From Bin95 sp965220855 (lineage in GTDB: Bacteria; Pseudomonadota; Alphaproteobacteria; Bin95), in assembly GCA_965220855.1 (NCBI GenBank), contig CBDCQY010000001.1, positions 1,488,001 through 1,552,000 of the forward strand: a stretch of 64,000 bases of DNA, given 5' to 3'. The notes below the pieces were generated by a model. The model was not told the origin of the DNA. It saw only the letters and a list, made by a program, of their open reading frames with translations, and did not search any database. A program made the translations under genes and the position numbers. This document shows, piece after piece, positions 11,057-19,776 of the stretch (within the stretch, counting starts at the first letter, position 1; every line of letters starts with the position of its first letter).

Positions 11057-12021
11057 CGGGCCTGGCGCAACGCCTCGGCGCGGGACTGGCCTCGGGCGAG
11101 CTGTTCGCCCGCTACGGCCTCTATGTCTTCTTCGCGCTGCTGGTCGCGGCGGCAAGCATCGCCTCGCCGGCCTTTCTCTCGGTCAAGAACATCCAGAACA
11201 TCCTGACCGAGGGCGCGCCGCTCGGCATGGTGGTCATCGGGCAGATGTTCGTCATTCTGGTGCGCGGGCTGGACCTCTCCGTGGCCTCGCTGATGGCCAC
11301 GGTCGCGGTCATCGGCACCGAGTTCAACGCCCAGTCGGACGCCATGGTGCCGGTCATCTTCGCCGTCTGCCTGGCCTTTTCGGTGCTGGTGGGGCTGACC
11401 AACGGCCTGCTGGTGACCAAGCGGCGCGTCTCGCCCTTCCTGGCGACGCTCGCCATGATGATCGTGCTGCAGGGCCTGCGCTTCGCCATGACCAAGGGCG
11501 CGCCGTCGGGGGCGCTGCCCGAGGGCTTCCGCACGCTCGGCACCGGCCTGGTGCTCGGCCTGCCGATCAATCTGGTGGCGCTGGCGCTGCTCGCGGTCGT
11601 CTTCGGCCTGCTGCTGCACCGCACCGGCTTCGGCCGGCGGGTCTATATGGTCGGCGGCAATCCGCGCGCCAGCGCGCTGGTCGGCGTCGATGGCGACCGG
11701 GTAACCATCCTCTGCTATGTGATTTCCAGCGTCTGCGCCTGCCTCGGCGGGCTGTTCCTGGTGGGCTATGTCGGCAGCGTGGATAACTGGGTCGGGCAGG
11801 GCTACGAGCTGCAGTCGATCGCGGCCGCGGTCATGGGCGGCATCGCGCTCACCGGCGGTCGCGGGGCCATCGGCGGCGCGCTGGTGGGCGCGCTTATCCT
11901 GATCGTGCTGTTCAACATCGTGCTGCTGCTCGGCTTCCCGGTGGAGATGCAATACATCCTGCAGGGCGTCATCATCGTCGCCGGCGCCGCCTTCTACACC
12001 ATGGCCGGCCGCCGCACCTGA
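11053..12021 (+). CDS. Ribose-type ABC transporter permease (second)
   Basis: 322 residues, start overlapping the preceding stop as ATGA. Same PF02653 hallmarks as its partner: GMVVIGQMFVILVRGLDLSVAS, GRRVYMVGGNPRASALVGV and IAAAVMGGIALTGGRGAIGGA. It forms the other half of the membrane channel. A 62-base gap follows, containing a 6-bp GC stem-loop (12030-12048) without a T-run, and then the DHDPS-family gene, which probably stays in the same transcript. Confidence 0.92.
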   Translation: MTGLAQRLGAGLASGELFARYGLYVFFALLVAAASIASPAFLSVKNIQNILTEGAPLGMVVIGQMFVILVRGLDLSVASLMATVAVIGTEFNAQSDAMVPVIFAVCLAFSVLVGLTNGLLVTKRRVSPFLATLAMMIVLQGLRFAMTKGAPSGALPEGFRTLGTGLVLGLPINLVALALLAVVFGLLLHRTGFGRRVYMVGGNPRASALVGVDGDRVTILCYVISSVCACLGGLFLVGYVGSVDNWVGQGYELQSIAAAVMGGIALTGGRGAIGGALVGALILIVLFNIVLLLGFPVEMQYILQGVIIVAGAAFYTMAGRRT

Positions 12022-12083
12022 CGCGCCGCCGCCCGGCGCCTTCGGGCGTGCTACACTCCGGCGAAGCGGGGAGGCGAGCAGCG

Positions 12084-12977
12084 ATGACGGAGTTCGGGCC
12101 GGAGGCGATCCGGGGCATCGTCCCGCCGATGACGACGCCCTTTGGCGCGGACGGCGAGATCGACGAAGAGGCGTTCCGCGCGCAACTGCGCTTTCTGCTG
12201 GACGCCGGGGCGCACGGCCTCGCGGTCGCGGGCAGCACGGGGGAGGGCCATGCGCTCTCCACCGCCGAGGTGTGCCGGCTGACGGAACTCGCGGTGGCGG
12301 AGGCGGGCGGCCGCGTCCCGGTGATCGCCGGCGTCATCGTGGACTCGACCCGCCAGGCGATCGAGCGCGGCGCGGCGGCCGCGGCCGCCGGGGCGGCGGC
12401 GCTGCAGGTGACGCCCGTGCACTATCTCTTCCGCCCCGACGACGCGCATATGAAGGAGCATTTCCGCGAGATGGCCGCCGCCGTGGACCGGCCGGTGGTC
12501 ATCTACAATGTGGTGCCCTGGACCTATCTCTCGCCGCAATTGCTGATCGAGATCATGACCGGGGTTCCGGGCGTGGTCGGCGTCAAGCAGAGCGCCGGCG
12601 ACCTCAAGCTGCTCGCCGACCTGCTGGCGAGCGCGCCGGCCGGGGCGCGCATCATGAGCGCTGTCGATGCGCTGATGTATCCCTCCTTCGCGCTCGGCGC
12701 GCATGGGGCGATCGCGGCCATCCTGACCGCGGCCCCGGCGGCGCTGGTGGCGCTCTGGGACGCCGTCGCCGCCGGCGACCATGAGCGCGCCCGCGCGCTG
12801 CATCTCGGCCTGCTCGGCCTCTGGAACGCGATGAACGGCGACAATCTGCCGGCGGCCGTCAAGGCGGCGCTCGATTGCCAGGGCGTTCCGGGCGGGCTGC
12901 CGCGCCGGCCGATGCCGCCGGCCTCGCAGGCGCAGCGCCGCGCCATCGCCGCCGCACTGGAGGAGTTGCCGCAATGA
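12084..12977 (+). CDS. Dihydrodipicolinate synthase/N-acetylneuraminate lyase family protein
   Basis: 297 residues. A class I aldolase-type TIM barrel: opening GIVPPMTTPFGADGEIDEEA, AVAGSTGEGHALS near residue 50, the tyrosine loop VIYNVVPWTY (general acid/base Tyr present) and the Schiff-base lysine in VVGVKQSAGD. Members cleave or make 2-oxo acids (sugar acids, sialic acid, dihydrodipicolinate). Sitting after a sugar-type importer, a catabolic 2-keto acid aldolase or dehydratase is likelier than lysine biosynthesis; this is inference. I chose ATG 12084 over ATG 12048 because GGGGAGG at 12067-12073 serves it and the family normally starts at this point. Its stop overlaps the oxygenase start. 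Confidence 0.85.
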   Translation: MTEFGPEAIRGIVPPMTTPFGADGEIDEEAFRAQLRFLLDAGAHGLAVAGSTGEGHALSTAEVCRLTELAVAEAGGRVPVIAGVIVDSTRQAIERGAAAAAAGAAALQVTPVHYLFRPDDAHMKEHFREMAAAVDRPVVIYNVVPWTYLSPQLLIEIMTGVPGVVGVKQSAGDLKLLADLLASAPAGARIMSAVDALMYPSFALGAHGAIAAILTAAPAALVALWDAVAAGDHERARALHLGLLGLWNAMNGDNLPAAVKAALDCQGVPGGLPRRPMPPASQAQRRAIAAALEELPQ

Positions 12978-14221
12978 ACGCCCCCGACGGTCTGCCCGCC
13001 TGGCCGGAGGGCGGCGTCGCGCGCGTGCCCTACCGGCTGTTCTCTGACCCCGACCTCTACCGGCTGGAGCAGGAGCGCCTGTTTCGCGGGCCGGTGTGGA
13101 ACTATCTCTGCCTCGAACTGGAGGTCGAGAAGCCGGGCGACTTCCGCACCGCCTTCATCGGCGAGACGCCGATCGTCGTGGCCAGGGACGAGAAGGGCGC
13201 GCTGCACGGCATGGTCAATCGCTGCGCGCACAAGGGCGCGCTGGTCTGCCTCGCCGAGCGCGGCAAACGCCGGTCCTTTTCCTGCATCTACCACTCCTGG
13301 ACCTACGATCTGGCCGGACGCCTGAAGGGCGTGGCGTTCCGCAACGGGCTGAAGGGCCTCGGCGGGATGCCGAAGGATTTCGACCCCGCCCGCCACCGCC
13401 TGCAGCCGATCCGTGTGGAGGTCTTTTGCGGCCTGGTGTTCGGCAGCTTCGATCCCGACATGCCGTCGGTCGAGGACTGGCTCGGCCCCACCATGTCGGG
13501 CTTCCTGAAGCGCAATCTGGGTTCCCGCCCGCTGCGGCTGCTCGGCGTGCACAGCCAGATCATCCACAACAACTGGAAGCTCTACGCCGAGAATGTGCGC
13601 GATTCCTATCACGCCACGCTGCTGCACACCTTCTACACCACCTTCAAGGTCAACCGGCTCGACATGGATGGCGGCATCCTGCTGGCCGAAGGCGCGCCCT
13701 GGCACCATATCAGCTACGCCAAGCGCGCGACGTTGGAGGAGGCCGCCGAATATCGCGAGGCGGAGGTGCACTCGGCCCGCTACGACTCGCGCCTCGAAGG
13801 CCCGGCGCTGCTGGAGGCCTGGGACGAGTTCGACGACGGCATCACGCACTCGATCCAGTCCGTCTTCCCGACGCTGGCGGTGCATTTCACGCTCAACTCG
13901 CTCTGCGTGCGCAACTTCGTCCCGCGCGGCCTGGAGGAGACGGAGCTGGTGTGGAGCTATCTCGGCTATGCCGACGACAGCGAGGAGGAGACGCGGATGC
14001 GCATCCTGCAGGCCAACCTGACCGGCGCGGCCGGGCTGGTCTCGCTGGAGGACGGCTGCATCAACGAGTTCGTGCAGCGCGGCACGCGCGGCAGCGGCGA
14101 CGCCGCGGCCGTGCTGGAAATGGGCGGGCGCGGCCTGGAGGCGAGCGAGACCTCGCGCGCGACCGAGGTCTCCATCCGGGGCTTCTGGGCGGGCTACCGC
14201 CAGCTGATGGGCTGGGCATGA
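12974..14221 (+). CDS. Rieske-type aromatic ring-hydroxylating oxygenase, large subunit
   Basis: 415 residues, coupled to the previous gene by ATGA. Rieske [2Fe-2S] ligands are visible as C84-x-H86 and C104-xx-H107. The mononuclear iron site shows D210 (electron-bridging Asp), H213, H218 and D360 in the LED-G motif. This is the alpha subunit of an aromatic dioxygenase of the benzoate/anthranilate/salicylate-like group, using O2 and electrons from a ferredoxin and reductase. No ferredoxin or reductase gene lies nearby, so electrons must come from partners encoded elsewhere. Substrate unknown; its presence behind a sugar-class importer is unusual. Confidence 0.9.
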   Translation: MNAPDGLPAWPEGGVARVPYRLFSDPDLYRLEQERLFRGPVWNYLCLELEVEKPGDFRTAFIGETPIVVARDEKGALHGMVNRCAHKGALVCLAERGKRRSFSCIYHSWTYDLAGRLKGVAFRNGLKGLGGMPKDFDPARHRLQPIRVEVFCGLVFGSFDPDMPSVEDWLGPTMSGFLKRNLGSRPLRLLGVHSQIIHNNWKLYAENVRDSYHATLLHTFYTTFKVNRLDMDGGILLAEGAPWHHISYAKRATLEEAAEYREAEVHSARYDSRLEGPALLEAWDEFDDGITHSIQSVFPTLAVHFTLNSLCVRNFVPRGLEETELVWSYLGYADDSEEETRMRILQANLTGAAGLVSLEDGCINEFVQRGTRGSGDAAAVLEMGGRGLEASETSRATEVSIRGFWAGYRQLMGWA

Positions 14222-14691
14222 TCGACCCCGAAACGCGGCAGCGGATCGAGGACTTCCTGCTCGACTACGCCCTGGCGATCGACGAGGACCGGCTGGAAAG
14301 CTGGCCGGACTTCTTCACCCCGGAAGGCCGCTACCGCATCACCACGCGCGACAACGAGGCGCGCGGCCTGCCGGTCGGCATCATGCTGTGCGAAGGGCAG
14401 GGCATGATGCGCGACCGGGTGCTGGCGCTGCGCACGGCCAATATCTACGAGCCGCACCGCTATCGCCACCTGCCGGGCGCGCCGCGCCTCTCCGCCAGCG
14501 GCGAGGGGCTGGTCGAGGCCGAAAGCAGCTTCATCGTGATGCGCACCATGCAGGACGGGCGCATGGACCTGTTCGCCGCCGGGTCCTACCGGGACCGTAT
14601 CCGCCTGACCGAGAACGGCCCGCTGTTCGAGGAGCGCGCGGCGGTGCTGGAATCGCGGCGGGTCGATATCCTGATCGTCATTCCGATCTGA
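14218..14691 (+). CDS. Aromatic ring-hydroxylating oxygenase, small subunit
   Basis: 157 residues; ATG overlaps the large-subunit stop. The protein has the compact NTF2-like beta-subunit pattern (IEDFLLDYALAIDEDRLESW, then FFTPEGRYRITTRDN, and a late SSFIVMRTMQDG), which in this family builds the alpha3beta3 hexamer and carries no cofactor. Length agrees with benzoate and anthranilate dioxygenase beta subunits. Last gene of the operon, ending 14 bases inside the 3-prime end of the convergent ligase-like gene. Confidence 0.87.
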   Translation: MIDPETRQRIEDFLLDYALAIDEDRLESWPDFFTPEGRYRITTRDNEARGLPVGIMLCEGQGMMRDRVLALRTANIYEPHRYRHLPGAPRLSASGEGLVEAESSFIVMRTMQDGRMDLFAAGSYRDRIRLTENGPLFEERAAVLESRRVDILIVIPI

Positions 14692-16216
14692 CGAGCGCGG
14701 CCAGCGCCTCCAGCCGCGCCGCCTCCGCGGCCGGCAGGTCCCAGAGGATGCGCCGGATCTCGGGTTCGGCCAGAACCAGGCCCGAGATGCGGCGCGGGGC
14801 CGGGCGCACCGCCCGGAAGGCGACCTCCAGCGCCAGCAGCGGCGCGCAGGCGCGCACCGGGCCGTAGCGCGCGAGCGTGTGCGCGCGCACCCAGCGGTCC
14901 AGCCGCTTCCTCTCCTCCCCGGCGAGGCGGCAGGGCGCGACGCCGACCGCCACCGGCTTCTCCCCCCGCCAGACGCCGAGGCTGTATTCGGACGCGCCCG
15001 CCGGCTCGCGGCGCTCGGACAGCAGCAGCAGAGGAAGGCGGCGCGGCGCGCCCCGGAGCCTGAGCCAGGGCGGCCCCTCCGGGCGGTAGGGCGCGGCGGC
15101 CGGCTTCAGCACCAGGCCGCCATGCGTCTCCAGCAGGCCCTCCAGCTCCGCCGCGTTCGCAAAGCCGAGCCGGGGCGAGAGGTCGAAGCGGGGCCGGTTG
15201 GCGAGCCGCGCCTCCAGCCGCGCCCGACGGGCGTCGAGCGGGGCGGCGCGCAGGTCCTCGCGCCCGTCCGCCAGCAGGTCGAAGGCGCGAAGGAAGGCCG
15301 GCGCTTCGGCCAGCAGCCGGGCGGGCGGCGGCGTCCGGCGGCGAAGGCGCCGCGCCAGCGCCTCGGCCGGCGCCATGGGGTAGGGCGGGCCGTCCAGGCT
15401 CCGCGCCACCAGCAGCACGCCGTCGATGACGCCCTCCAGGCCCTCCATGGCCGCCAGGATGTCGGGAAAGAGCGGTGCGATGTCGTCGCCCGCGCTGCTG
15501 TAGAGCCGCCGCCGCCCGGCCTCCGCCACCGCCTGCACGCGCCGGCCGGGCCAGTCGCGCTCCGCCCGCCAGTCTTCCGGCGTCGCCGGCGGCGGCGCGT
15601 CTTCGGCCACCGGCATGAGCGGGCGGAAGCCCGCGACGGCCGGCGGGCGCGGCCCCCGCCCCTCCAGCCAGGCGAACAGCGCGCCATAGGGCGGGGCCTG
15701 CTCGCGCCAGACATGCTCGATATCGGCCAGCGGGGCCGCGAAGGCGCGGGCGAGCGCGGCGCGGACGAGCCGGGCCGGGACCGCGCCCCTGAGCCGCCCG
15801 GCCGCGAGCCGCAAGAGGGCGAGCCGCGTCTCGGCGTCGCTCCGGTCGAGCCAGCCGGCGAGCAGCGCCGGAGCGCCCGCCGGTCGGCAGGCGGCGAGCG
15901 CGGTCGCCGCCTCGGCCAGCGTCGGCGGGTCCGGCGCCTCGCCATTCTCGGGCCAGAGCAGCGCGGCCGTCTCGACCGGGTCGCCGACGAAATCGAGCGA
16001 GAGTTGCAGCAGCACCGCATCGATGCGCTCGGCCGCGAGCGCGCGCACCGCCGCCGGGCGGATGCAGGCGGCATCGACGCCGCCCGCAAGCAGGGCGAGC
16101 GCCCAGCCGCGCTCCGGGTCCGGCGTCTCGCCCAGATAGCGCGCCATCGGGCCGATCCGGGCCTCGGGCGCCTCCGCCAGCAGCAGCCCGTCCAGCAGCG
16201 CGGCGAAGGCCTTCAC
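14678..16216 (-). CDS. Degenerate ATP-dependent DNA ligase homologue of the DNA-damage-response cluster
   Basis: 512 residues, close to the family's usual length, GTG start overlapping the exonuclease stop. Position and overall sequence (PDPERGWALALLAGG at the N-terminus, LYSSAGDDIAPLFPDILAAM, FDLLADGREDLRAAPLDARR) mark it as the ligase of the conserved exonuclease-ligase-helicase-PdeM cluster. The catalytic motifs are gone. Where active homologues have KWDG, this protein has D221-W-P223-G224, losing the adenylated lysine. The DGE of motif III reads D265-G-V267. The EG(V/L)xLK of motif IV reads G366-G-LVLK. The motif V lysines are hydrophobic (L385, L387). The frame is intact, so this looks like a retained pseudo-enzyme rather than decay. 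A structural or DNA-binding role in the complex is the simplest inference. Confidence 0.8.
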   Translation of the reverse strand: MKAFAALLDGLLLAEAPEARIGPMARYLGETPDPERGWALALLAGGVDAACIRPAAVRALAAERIDAVLLQLSLDFVGDPVETAALLWPENGEAPDPPTLAEAATALAACRPAGAPALLAGWLDRSDAETRLALLRLAAGRLRGAVPARLVRAALARAFAAPLADIEHVWREQAPPYGALFAWLEGRGPRPPAVAGFRPLMPVAEDAPPPATPEDWRAERDWPGRRVQAVAEAGRRRLYSSAGDDIAPLFPDILAAMEGLEGVIDGVLLVARSLDGPPYPMAPAEALARRLRRRTPPPARLLAEAPAFLRAFDLLADGREDLRAAPLDARRARLEARLANRPRFDLSPRLGFANAAELEGLLETHGGLVLKPAAAPYRPEGPPWLRLRGAPRRLPLLLLSERREPAGASEYSLGVWRGEKPVAVGVAPCRLAGEERKRLDRWVRAHTLARYGPVRACAPLLALEVAFRAVRPAPRRISGLVLAEPEIRRILWDLPAAEAARLEALAALVRSE

Positions 16217-17205
16217 GGGTTCCCCGCGCCCGCCGGCTCCAGCGGGCCGAGCGCGAAGCCCCGGCCCTGCGCCCAGCGCTGAAGCGCCTCGGCGCGCCCG
16301 TGGGTGACCCGCACCTCCGGCGCGCCGACCTCCAGGACGGTCCGGGTCAGGCCCGGCCAGTCGGCGTGATCGGAGATCGCGAGCGGCAGTTCGACGCCGC
16401 GCCGGCGCGCATGGGCGCGGATCTGCATCCAGCCCGAGGCGAGCGCGCGCACCGGCGGCCCCTCCAGCGCCGCCGGCGGCGGGTCGGCGCCGGGCGGCAG
16501 CAGCGCGATCTCGCCCTTGAGCCGGCGGGCCGAGGCCAGCGGCCGGGTCTCGCCGAGCGCGACGCCGAAGCGCCGGTAGAGGCCGGTCATCGCCTCCAGC
16601 GCATCGTGCAGATAGACCGGGCGGTCGTAGCCGGCCCGGCGCAGCAGGCTGAGCACGCGCTGGCATTTGCCGAGGCTGTAGGCGCCGACCAGATGGGGCC
16701 GGTCCGGGAAGGTCGCGAGCGAGCGCAGCAGGCGCGCCGTCTCGGCCATGTCGTCCGGCTGGCGGAACACCGGGAGCGCGAAGGTCGCCTCGGTGATGAA
16801 GAGGTGCGCCGCAACGGGCTCGAAGGGCGCGCAGGTCGCATCCGGCAGGCGCTTGTAGTCTCCCGAGACCGCGACCCGCCGGCCGCGATAGTCCAGCACG
16901 ATCTGGGCCGAGCCCAGCACATGGCCGGCCGGAACGAGGCGGAGCGTGACATCGCCCGCCCGGAGCGCTTCGCCATAGCGGAGCGGCTGCCGGGCCGGGC
17001 GGTCGCGCGGATAGCGCAGCGCCATGATGGCGAGCGTTTCCGGCGTCGCCAGCACCGCCTTGTGGCCGGGCCGGGCATGGTCGGCGTGGCCGTGCGTCAC
17101 CACCGCGCGCGCCACCGCCCGCACGGGATCGACATGGAAGCCGCCCGGCTCGCACCAGAGGCCGGCCGGGGTCGGGCGCAGCCAGTCTTCGAGCGCATCC
17201 GCCAT
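16213..17205 (-). CDS. Ligase-associated DNA damage response exonuclease (metallo-beta-lactamase fold)
   Basis: 330 residues. Metal-binding motifs of the beta-CASP/MBL nuclease family are intact: VVTHGHADHARPGH (HxHxDH) near residue 50, PAGHVLGSAQI, AVSGDYK, and LAISDHADW towards the end. Known for the family: 3-prime exonuclease acting with an ATP-dependent ligase and an Lhr-type helicase in crosslink and other DNA-damage tolerance. It is divergent from the helicase (start 124 bases away) and overlaps the ligase-like gene by 4 bases. The chosen ATG at 17205 gives the standard N-terminus DWLRPTPAGLWCEPGGF. Confidence 0.88.
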   Translation of the reverse strand: MADALEDWLRPTPAGLWCEPGGFHVDPVRAVARAVVTHGHADHARPGHKAVLATPETLAIMALRYPRDRPARQPLRYGEALRAGDVTLRLVPAGHVLGSAQIVLDYRGRRVAVSGDYKRLPDATCAPFEPVAAHLFITEATFALPVFRQPDDMAETARLLRSLATFPDRPHLVGAYSLGKCQRVLSLLRRAGYDRPVYLHDALEAMTGLYRRFGVALGETRPLASARRLKGEIALLPPGADPPPAALEGPPVRALASGWMQIRAHARRRGVELPLAISDHADWPGLTRTVLEVGAPEVRVTHGRAEALQRWAQGRGFALGPLEPAGAGNP

Positions 17206-17279
17206 GGCGCTACTATGGCCCGACCGGAGCCGCGAGGCATCGCCTTTCGACATGGGCAGAGAGCGCAGCGAGGCCCGCC

Positions 17280-17328
17280 CGGACGCCGGGACCGCCCCGG
17301 ACGCCGGGACCGCCCGGACGCCGGGGCC
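17280..17328. repeat. Short tandem repeat abutting the helicase start
   Basis: About 2.6 copies of a 17-18 base unit beginning CGGACGCCGGGACCGCC (17280-17296, 17298-17314, 17315-17328), ending directly at the helicase GTG. If translation began at the in-frame ATG 17215, the repeat would be read as an Arg/Asp/Pro-rich stretch. Confidence 0.7.
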
Positions 17329-19776
17329 GTGACGCCGGCCGCGCCGGAGGTCGTCCGGCGCTGGTTCCGCGCGCGCGGCTGGCGGCTTCACGAGCATCAG
17401 CGGGCGATGTTGCGGGCGGCCGCGGCCGGGCGCTCGGCCCTGCTGGTCGCGCCTACCGGCGGCGGCAAGACGCTTGCCGGCTTCCTGCCGAGCCTCGCCG
17501 AACTGGCGACGGCGCCCCGTCCCGGCCTGCACACGCTCTATATCTCGCCGCTGAAGGCGCTCGCGGTCGATATCCACCGCAATCTGGAGGCGCCGCTGGC
17601 CGAGATGGGCCTGCCGATCGCCGTCGAGACGCGGACCGGCGACACGCCTCAGCGCAAGCGCGAGCGCCAGCGCCGCGCGCCGCCGCACATGCTGATGACG
17701 ACGCCCGAGTCTCTGGCGCTGATGCTCTCCTGGCCGGACGCGCCGGCGCTGTTCGCCGAGTTGCGCGCGGTGATCGTCGATGAGCTGCATGCGCTCGCCG
17801 ACAACAAGCGCGGCGACCAGCTGGCGCTCTCGCTGACGCGGCTCGCCACGCTTGCGCCGGCCGCCCGGCGGAGCGCGCTCTCCGCCACGGTGGCCGATCC
17901 CGACTATCTGGCCGCCTGGCTCTCGCCGACCGCCGGGCGCGAGCGGGATGTGGAGATCGTCATCGGCCGGGGCGGCGTCGCGCCCGAGATCGCCATCGCC
18001 AGCACGCCGGGGCCGATGCCCTGGTCCGGCCATATGGCGCTCTATGCGCTGGAGGAGATCCACCGCGCCATCCGGGAGCACCGCACCGGCATCGTTTTCG
18101 TCAACACGCGCGCGCAGGCGGAACTGATCTTTCGCGGCCTCTGGGAGCTGAACGACGACGGCCTCGCCATCGCGCTGCATCACGGCAGCCTGGCCCCGGA
18201 GCAGCGCCGCAAGGTGGAGGCGGCGATGGCGGCCGGGCGGCTCAGGGCGGTAGTGGCGACCTCCTCGCTCGATCTCGGCCTCGACTGGGGCGATGTCGAT
18301 CTGGTGGTGCAGGTCGGCGCGCCCAAGGGGGCGGCGCGGCTGCTGCAGCGCCTCGGGCGCTCCAACCACCGGCTCGACCGGCCGAGCAAGGCGCTGCTGG
18401 TGCCCGCCAACCGCTTCGAGCTGCTGGAATGCCAGGCGGCGATCGACGCCATCCGGGCGGGCGAGCTCGACGGCGCCGGCCCGGAGCCGGGCGGGCTGGA
18501 CGTGCTGGCCCAGCATATCGCCGGCGCGGCCGCCATGGCGCCCTTCGAGGAGGACGCGCTGTTCGAGGAGGTGCGCCGCGCGCTGCCCTACCGCGATCTC
18601 ACGCGCAAGACCTTCGCCGATGCGGTCGATTTCGTCGCCACCGGCGGCTATGCGCTCGGCGCCTATGAGCGTTATCGCCGGCTCCGGCGCGACGCCTCGG
18701 GCCGGCTGCGGGCCGCCAACGCCGATGTCGTGCGCCGCTGGCGCATGAATGTCGGCACCATCGTGGAGGCGGTGACGCTCAAGGTGCGGCTCGGCGGGCG
18801 GGTGCTGGGCGAGGTGGAGGAATATTTCGCCAATACGCTCACACCCGGCGACACCTTCATGTTCGCCGGGCGGATGCTGCGTTTCGAGGGCATTCGCGAC
18901 ATGACGCTCCGGGTGACGGCCGCCGGCGGCGAGGCGCCGCGCGTGCCGGCCTATGGCGGCGGGCGGCTGCCGCTCACGACGCATCTGGCCGAGCGGGTGC
19001 GCGGCCTGCTGGCCGACCCCCGGCGCTGGGACGGCTTTCCCGCCGATGTGCTGGAGTGGCTGCGCATCCAGCGCTGGCGCTCGGAACTGCCGCGCCCCGG
19101 CGGGCTGCTGGTGGAGACTTTCCCGCGCGGCGGCAAATGGTATCTGGTCGCCTATTGCTTCGAGGGCCGCAACGCCCATCAGACGCTCGGCATGCTGCTC
19201 ACCCGGCGCATGGAGCGGGCGGGGCTGGGGCCGCTCGGCTTCTGCGCCTCGGACTATGTGCTCGCCGTGTGGAGCCTGCGCGAGGCCCAGGATGTGGACG
19301 AGCTCTTTTCCGAGGACATGCTGGGCGACGATCTGGAGGACTGGATGGCGGAATCGACCCTGCTCCGGCGCACCTTCCGCAATGTCGCGGTGGTCGCCGG
19401 GCTGATCGAGCGCCGCCATCCGGGCCAGGAGAAGAGCCGGCGCCAGGTCACCTTCAACGCCGACCTCATCTATGACGTGCTCCGCCGCCACGAGCCGGGC
19501 CATCTGCTGCTGCGCGCCACGCGCCGCGACGCCGCGCGCGGGCTGACCGACATTCGCCGCCTCGCAGACATGCTGGCGCGGGCGCGCGGGCGGATTACGC
19601 TCCGCCGGCTGGAGCGCGTCTCGCCGCTGGCCGTGCCGGTGCTGCTGGAGATCGGCAAGGAATTCGTCGAGGGCGCGGCCATCGAGGAGCTGCTGGCCGA
19701 GACCGCCGCCGAAAGCGAGAGCGCGCTGGTCGCCGAGGCCATGGGCGAGGCCGGCATGGCGGAACTGCCGCTGTGA
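17329..19776 (+). CDS. Ligase-associated DNA damage response DEXH-box helicase (Lhr-like)
   Basis: 815 residues. Helicase motifs in order: Q-type HEHQRAMLRAA, Walker A APTGGGKTLAG (about residue 40), TLYISPLKALAVD, DELHALADNKRGDQL (DELH box), SATVAD, IVFVNTRAQAE, VATSSLDLGLDWGDVD and QRLGRSNHRLD. The long C-terminal winged-helix/Lhr-core region and the length match the cluster-specific helicase family. It presumably unwinds DNA for the adjacent nuclease. The GTG start matches the usual N-terminus but lacks a strong Shine-Dalgarno; ATG 17215 would add 38 repeat-derived residues and is less likely. The stop overlaps the pdeM start. Confidence 0.9.
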   Translation: MTPAAPEVVRRWFRARGWRLHEHQRAMLRAAAAGRSALLVAPTGGGKTLAGFLPSLAELATAPRPGLHTLYISPLKALAVDIHRNLEAPLAEMGLPIAVETRTGDTPQRKRERQRRAPPHMLMTTPESLALMLSWPDAPALFAELRAVIVDELHALADNKRGDQLALSLTRLATLAPAARRSALSATVADPDYLAAWLSPTAGRERDVEIVIGRGGVAPEIAIASTPGPMPWSGHMALYALEEIHRAIREHRTGIVFVNTRAQAELIFRGLWELNDDGLAIALHHGSLAPEQRRKVEAAMAAGRLRAVVATSSLDLGLDWGDVDLVVQVGAPKGAARLLQRLGRSNHRLDRPSKALLVPANRFELLECQAAIDAIRAGELDGAGPEPGGLDVLAQHIAGAAAMAPFEEDALFEEVRRALPYRDLTRKTFADAVDFVATGGYALGAYERYRRLRRDASGRLRAANADVVRRWRMNVGTIVEAVTLKVRLGGRVLGEVEEYFANTLTPGDTFMFAGRMLRFEGIRDMTLRVTAAGGEAPRVPAYGGGRLPLTTHLAERVRGLLADPRRWDGFPADVLEWLRIQRWRSELPRPGGLLVETFPRGGKWYLVAYCFEGRNAHQTLGMLLTRRMERAGLGPLGFCASDYVLAVWSLREAQDVDELFSEDMLGDDLEDWMAESTLLRRTFRNVAVVAGLIERRHPGQEKSRRQVTFNADLIYDVLRRHEPGHLLLRATRRDAARGLTDIRRLADMLARARGRITLRRLERVSPLAVPVLLEIGKEFVEGAAIEELLAETAAESESALVAEAMGEAGMAELPL

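Noticed and set aside
12030..12048. GC stem-loop CGCCCG/CGGGCG after the second sugar-type permease
   Set aside because: No T-run follows and the next gene is in the same direction close by, so I did not call it a terminator.
17215..17328. Longer helicase starting at ATG 17215
   Set aside because: It would place the start 10 bases from the divergent exonuclease start, leaving no promoter, and would add repeat-derived residues absent from the family.
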